NCBI GenBank assembly: GCA_036378435.1
Contig: DASUWK010000059.1
Coordinates: forward strand, 1 to 64,000
DNA: 64,000 nt
Source of the DNA: DASUWK01 sp036378435
Lineage (GTDB): Bacteria > Chloroflexota > Dormibacteria > Dormibacterales > Dormibacteraceae
Reading direction: 5' to 3'
In this document: positions 60,409 through 64,000 of the stretch, piece after piece
Numbering within the stretch: the stretch's first letter is position 1
How the letters are laid out: the number at the start of each line of letters is the position of its first letter
Position numbers and translations under genes: made by a program
Notes under the pieces: generated by a model
Databases searched by the model: none
Told to the model about the DNA's origin: nothing
Seen by the model: only the letters and a program-made list of their open reading frames with translations

Positions 60409-62105
60409 GCGGGGGCAGCCTCGGGCGCCGGCACGTCGTCGGCGCGCTTCTCGTAGCTGGCCAGACGCCAGGCGACGGTGGCCATCAGGCCGCCTGACAC
60501 CGCCGAGCCGCGGTTCACGGCATCGACGAACTCGTCGCCGCTGACGCGGTAGAGCTCGGTCGGCGTCTCGGCGATGACACTGGCAGTGCGCACGCCCTCC
60601 TGCATCAAGCCGATCTCCCCGAAATACTCGCCGGGCGCCAGCGCGCCCACCACGCGCTCGGAGCCGTCCTCAGCGCGGCGGGTCACCTCGAGGGCGCCCG
60701 AGCGCACCACGTAGAAGTAATCGGCGCGGTCGCCCTGGTTGATGACGCGGGTGCCGGCGGGCACCTCGACCGTCGTCATGGAGGCGGCCAGCATCTCGAT
60801 CGAAGAGCGGGCGGCGCCCTCGAAGATCCGGAGGCCCTGCAACAGGTCCGCGACCGGTGCCAGCTCCAGGCGCCGCGCTTCCAGCCCCCGCTCGAGGGCG
60901 ATGGTCCACGGCAGCAGAGCCAGGGTCAGGCCGGTAACGAAGAGCCCGGGGATCACGACCGCCCACCCCAGCCCGACCAGTTGGATCAGTGGCGGCTCGA
61001 TCAGCGAGCCCAGGACGATGCTGATCAGGAAGGCGGTGAACGCCACGCCGAGGATGCGGCCCACCATCCGTGGCGGCGCGGCCCGCTGCAGCAGCGTCAG
61101 CGCGATCACATCGACCAGGTTGTTGCTCGCGCCGAGGATGAAACAGCAGAGCAGCGTCAGTGGAAGGGAGTGGAGGACGCCCATGGCCGCCACGCCGAGA
61201 CCGCCGGCGATCGGCCCGGCCGCGAGCATCAGGATCTGGTGGCGGCGGCCGAGCAGCCGGGCCGCGATGGGGGAGGCCACCACGCCGCCCAGGCCCATAG
61301 CCGCCATCAGGTACCCGAACCCGTTGGACCCAGTGCCGAGGAACTCCCGGGCGATCAGCACGAAGAACACGCTGCTGCAGCCGTAGAGGAAGCTGACCCC
61401 GAACTCGAAGTTGAGCAGGGCCAGGGCCTGCGGCGATTGCCTCAGAGCCCGGAGGCCGTCGACGATCTGGTGAATCGGTCCGTGCTCCAGCTTCACCTTC
61501 ACCGGCGGCACGTGGGCGGAGATCGTGAGCAAGGTCAGCGCCGAGACCGCGAACGTGCCCGCGTTGATGGCGAAGGCCGCGGCATTGGAGCCGACCAACA
61601 GCAGCACGCTGCCGACGCCGGGCCCGATCACGAGCGCGCCGGCTTCGATGGTGGAGTTGACGGCCACGGCTGCGGCGAGGTCCTCCTCGCCCACCAGGCG
61701 CGGAGTCAGCGCGGCGGCGGCGGGGGCGAAGCAGGTGCTGGCGCAGTTGTTGGTGAAGGCGAGGAGGATCGCGAGCAGCGGCGACCCGACGAAGGCGGCA
61801 TCGGCCGCCAGCCCCAGCATGCAGAGGAGCCGGAAGACGTCGGCGGTGACCATCACCCGCTTGCGGTTGAAGCGGTCCGCGATCATCCCGCCGACCGTCC
61901 CGAAGGCCAGGTACGGCAGCAGCCGCACGACCGCCGCGGCGCCGAGCCAGATCGCGGAGTGCGTCAGCTGATAGATGAAGACGACGTAGGCGACGGCGTA
62001 GAGCCAGTCGCCGCCCTGCGACACGACGGCCGCAAACGCCAGTCTGCGGTAGTCCCGGTGGGCCAGCGCGGCCCGAAACGCCCCCTTCCTTTCCCCTTCC
62101 GCCAT
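60402..62105 (-). CDS. MFS transporter with C-terminal cyclic-nucleotide-binding domain
   Basis: 567 residues. Residues ~10-410: MFS_3-type transporter (ALAHRDYRRLAFAAVVSQGGDWLY; GTVGGMIADRFNRKRVMV). Residues ~435-550: a CNBD (VINQGDRADYFYVVRSGALEVTRR; phosphate-binding cassette GEIGLMQEGVRTASV with the conserved Arg). cNMP binding probably gates or localises transport. Divergent from the cyclase-containing gene at 62187, which could make the ligand. Confidence 0.9.
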   Translation of the reverse strand: MAEGERKGAFRAALAHRDYRRLAFAAVVSQGGDWLYAVAYVVFIYQLTHSAIWLGAAAVVRLLPYLAFGTVGGMIADRFNRKRVMVTADVFRLLCMLGLAADAAFVGSPLLAILLAFTNNCASTCFAPAAAALTPRLVGEEDLAAAVAVNSTIEAGALVIGPGVGSVLLLVGSNAAAFAINAGTFAVSALTLLTISAHVPPVKVKLEHGPIHQIVDGLRALRQSPQALALLNFEFGVSFLYGCSSVFFVLIAREFLGTGSNGFGYLMAAMGLGGVVASPIAARLLGRRHQILMLAAGPIAGGLGVAAMGVLHSLPLTLLCCFILGASNNLVDVIALTLLQRAAPPRMVGRILGVAFTAFLISIVLGSLIEPPLIQLVGLGWAVVIPGLFVTGLTLALLPWTIALERGLEARRLELAPVADLLQGLRIFEGAARSSIEMLAASMTTVEVPAGTRVINQGDRADYFYVVRSGALEVTRRAEDGSERVVGALAPGEYFGEIGLMQEGVRTASVIAETPTELYRVSGDEFVDAVNRGSAVSGGLMATVAWRLASYEKRADDVPAPEAAPAY

Positions 62106-62186
62106 CAGGCGGCGACAGCATAGCGGGACACGCCGTTCGCAGCCACGCTAATGTTTCCGGCGCCGGTTGACCGAAGGAACAATGTC

Positions 62187-64000
62187 GTGAACTGTCCGGC
62201 GTGTGGGTCGAACAACGAGGTCGGAGCCCGCTTCTGCCAGGAGTGCGGAGCGACCCTCGCGCTGACCTGTGCCCAGTGCGGCGCGCAGGTGCCGCCGAAC
62301 GCCAAGTTCTGCAACCAGTGCGGGGCGCCTCAGGGGCCTGCGGCCGCTCGCGTCGCGCCACCGCCCGTGACCGCCGCAGCTGTCAGCGAGCAGCGACTCG
62401 TCTCGATCCTTTTCATGGACCTCGTCGGCTTCACGCCGCTCTCCGAGGGCCGGGATCCCGGCGAGACCCGAGAGCTGCTGAGCCGCTACTTCGAGGTCGC
62501 TCGCCAGCTCGTAGAGCGATACAACGGCACCGTTCAGAAGTTCATCGGCGACGCGGTCGTCGCAGTCTGGGGCACGCCCACGGCGCGCGAGGACGACGCG
62601 GAGCGCGCCGTCCGTACCGGTTTGGAGCTGGTCTTGGCCGTCGCAGAGCTGGGCGGGGAGCTCGGACTGCCGCAACTGCAGGCACGCGTCGGCGTCCACA
62701 CCGGCCCGGCGGCTGTGACGCTCGGCGCCGAGGCGGAGGGGATGGTCGTCGGCGACATGGTCAACACCGCCTCGCGCATCCAGGGCGCTGCGCCGGCAGG
62801 CGGAGTCCTGGTGGCGGAGCCGACGCGGCTGGCGAGCGAGGCCGCCATCGCCTACGAGGACGCGGGAGTCCACGAGCTCAAGGGCAAGAGCGAGCCGATG
62901 CAGCTCTGGCAGGCCGTCCGCGTCACCGCCACTCGGGGCGGCGCCCTGAAGTCCACGGCCCTCGAGCCTCCCTTCGTGGGTCGTGAGCGCGAGTTCCGCA
63001 TGACCAAGGAGCTCTTCCACGCCACCGTCGACGACGGGCGTGCCCACCACCTGGCCGTGCTGGGAATCGCGGGGATCGGCAAATCTCGCCTGGCCTGGGA
63101 GTTCGAGAAGTACATCGACGGCGTCGTGCTGCGAGTCCTCTGGCACCACGGCCGCTGCCTCTCCTACGGAAGTGGCGTCGCATACTCGGCGCTGGCCGAG
63201 ATGATCAGGGCGCGGGCGCACATCGTCGAGGCCGAGGATGCGTCGGCAACTCGTGGCAAGCTCGTCGAGGCCGTCGCGACCTTCGTCGCCGACCCGGACG
63301 AGCGCGCCTGGGTCGAGCCGCGCCTGGCCCACCTGCTCGGGCTGGAGGAGCGTGACGGGTGGGAGCGCGAGGAGCTCTTCTCCGGCTGGCGCCTCTTCAT
63401 CGAGGGCATGGCCCGAGAGGCCCCGGTGGTGCTCGTCTTCGAGGACATGCAGTGGGCCGACGCGGGCCTGCTCGACTTCATCGACTCGCTCCTCGAACGC
63501 TCCCGAGAGCTCCCGTTGTTCGTGGTCACGATGAGCCGGCCGGACACCGAGAGCGAGGTCGGCCGCGGACGGCGCAACGCCACCTCCCTCTACCTCGAGC
63601 CGCTGCCGCGGGAGACGATGGGGCAGCTGCTGGACGGACTCGTTCCAGGCCTACCCTCCGCACTGCGAACTGCGATCCTCGAGCGCTCAGAAGGCGTGCC
63701 GCTCTACGCGGTCGAGATGGTCCGCATGCTGCTCGCCCAGGGCGTCCTGGCCCATGACGGCGGCTCAATTCGAATCGTTCAGGCGGATGCGGACCTGCGG
63801 GTGCCCGACACACTGCACTCGCTCATCGCCGCCCGGCTCGACGAGCTCAGCGCCGACGAGCGCCGGCTGCTTCAGGTGGCCAGCGTTCTCGGCAAGACCT
63901 TCCGCAAGGAGAGCCTGCCGGCGTTGATCGACCTCCCTGAATCGCGCATCGACGAGCTGCTCTCGGGTCTGCTGCGGAAGGATGTGCTCTCGCTGCAGGC
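62187..64000 (+). CDS. Zinc-ribbon / class III cyclase / AAA-type ATPase protein, runs off the window
   Basis: At least 604 residues from a GTG (ribosome-binding site GAAGGA). Two N-terminal zinc ribbons (C3/C6/C17/C20 and C28/C31/C42/C45). A nucleotide cyclase domain at ~65-245 with metal Asp residues in FMDLVGFT and FIGDAVVAVWG, then KGKSEP. Next an AAA_16/NACHT-like ATPase: VGREREF, P-loop GIAGIGKSRL (~294-303), VLVFEDMQWAD Walker B. This architecture is common in large bacterial adenylate-cyclase regulators, usually ending in TPR repeats, here cut off. Probably makes cAMP in response to an unknown signal. Confidence 0.92.
   Translation, partial: MNCPACGSNNEVGARFCQECGATLALTCAQCGAQVPPNAKFCNQCGAPQGPAAARVAPPPVTAAAVSEQRLVSILFMDLVGFTPLSEGRDPGETRELLSRYFEVARQLVERYNGTVQKFIGDAVVAVWGTPTAREDDAERAVRTGLELVLAVAELGGELGLPQLQARVGVHTGPAAVTLGAEAEGMVVGDMVNTASRIQGAAPAGGVLVAEPTRLASEAAIAYEDAGVHELKGKSEPMQLWQAVRVTATRGGALKSTALEPPFVGREREFRMTKELFHATVDDGRAHHLAVLGIAGIGKSRLAWEFEKYIDGVVLRVLWHHGRCLSYGSGVAYSALAEMIRARAHIVEAEDASATRGKLVEAVATFVADPDERAWVEPRLAHLLGLEERDGWEREELFSGWRLFIEGMAREAPVVLVFEDMQWADAGLLDFIDSLLERSRELPLFVVTMSRPDTESEVGRGRRNATSLYLEPLPRETMGQLLDGLVPGLPSALRTAILERSEGVPLYAVEMVRMLLAQGVLAHDGGSIRIVQADADLRVPDTLHSLIAARLDELSADERRLLQVASVLGKTFRKESLPALIDLPESRIDELLSGLLRKDVLSLQ

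Noticed and set aside
1..64000. tRNA, rRNA, prophage, insertion sequence, defence or biosynthetic gene cluster
   Set aside because: I looked for transposase, integrase, polyketide/nonribosomal synthetase, restriction and Cas motifs and for cloverleaf-like or rRNA sequences and found none that I could support.

Overview
This is a GC-rich (roughly 70 %) bacterial chromosome segment, densely packed on both strands, with many GTG/TTG starts and start/stop overlaps (GTGA, ATGA, TGATG). I see no rRNA, tRNA, CRISPR, phage or transposase genes. The gene content suggests an uncultivated soil or freshwater bacterium of the Terrabacteria side (Dormibacterota, Chloroflexota or Actinomycetota-like): fused Liv-type ABC transporters, VKOR plus a DUF929 thiol protein, many secreted Cys-containing proteins and no outer-membrane genes. 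The phylum is an inference; no marker gene is present to settle it.

Layout. 1-2.6 kb: winged-helix regulator fragment (cut by the window), M19 dipeptidase, a 31-residue small ORF, two small membrane proteins. 2.6-7.2 kb: PEP carboxylase and an S9 peptidase. 7.2-13.3 kb: TetR/MFS pair facing two beta-lactamase-fold serine hydrolases and a flavin-type (LLM) oxidoreductase. 13.4-17.5 kb: PucR regulator divergent from a GNAT protein and an enolase-superfamily OSBS/N-acylamino-acid racemase. 17.6-22.7 kb: M19 dipeptidase and CocE-type hydrolase divergent from TetR and a third serine hydrolase. 22.9-26.2 kb: fused branched-chain 2-oxoacid dehydrogenase E1 and a class A beta-lactamase-like protein. 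26.3-34.4 kb: Liv-type ABC operon made of fusion proteins. 34.5-40.7 kb: small hypotheticals, an M55 fragment, a fourth serine hydrolase, an LVIVD surface protein, ilvE, DUF6582 and TfoX-like proteins. 40.9-53.5 kb: a sigma factor fused through a membrane helix to an Asp-box domain, several secreted proteins and a second fused Liv-type ABC operon. 53.8-60.4 kb: acyl-CoA dehydrogenase, VKOR/DUF929 oxidative folding pair, a cupredoxin-like lipoprotein with a polytopic partner, and a ceramidase-like secreted protein. 60.4-64 kb: an MFS transporter with a cyclic-nucleotide-binding tail, divergent from a zinc-ribbon/cyclase/ATPase protein that runs off the window.

Two themes recur. One is scavenging of peptides and possibly D-amino acids or N-acyl-amino acids (S9, two M19, M55 remnant, CocE, four serine hydrolases, OSBS/racemase, PucR). 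The other is branched-chain amino acid use (two Liv-like transporters, IlvE, fused BCKDH E1, acyl-CoA dehydrogenase). The substrates are inferred, not shown.

The most unusual signals are: (1) five intergenic or gene-end loci that each carry two palindromes whose centres are 42-43 bp apart although their sequences differ between loci; (2) a TetR operator with perfect arms in which two divergent start codons lie, and which shares a half-site with a second TetR locus; (3) an ECF-like sigma factor joined to a transmembrane helix and an Asp-box domain at the head of a secreted-protein/ABC operon; (4) two genes whose best supported starts are GTC and GTA; and (5) a palindromic 54-bp tandem repeat translated as the N-terminus of an MFS transporter.
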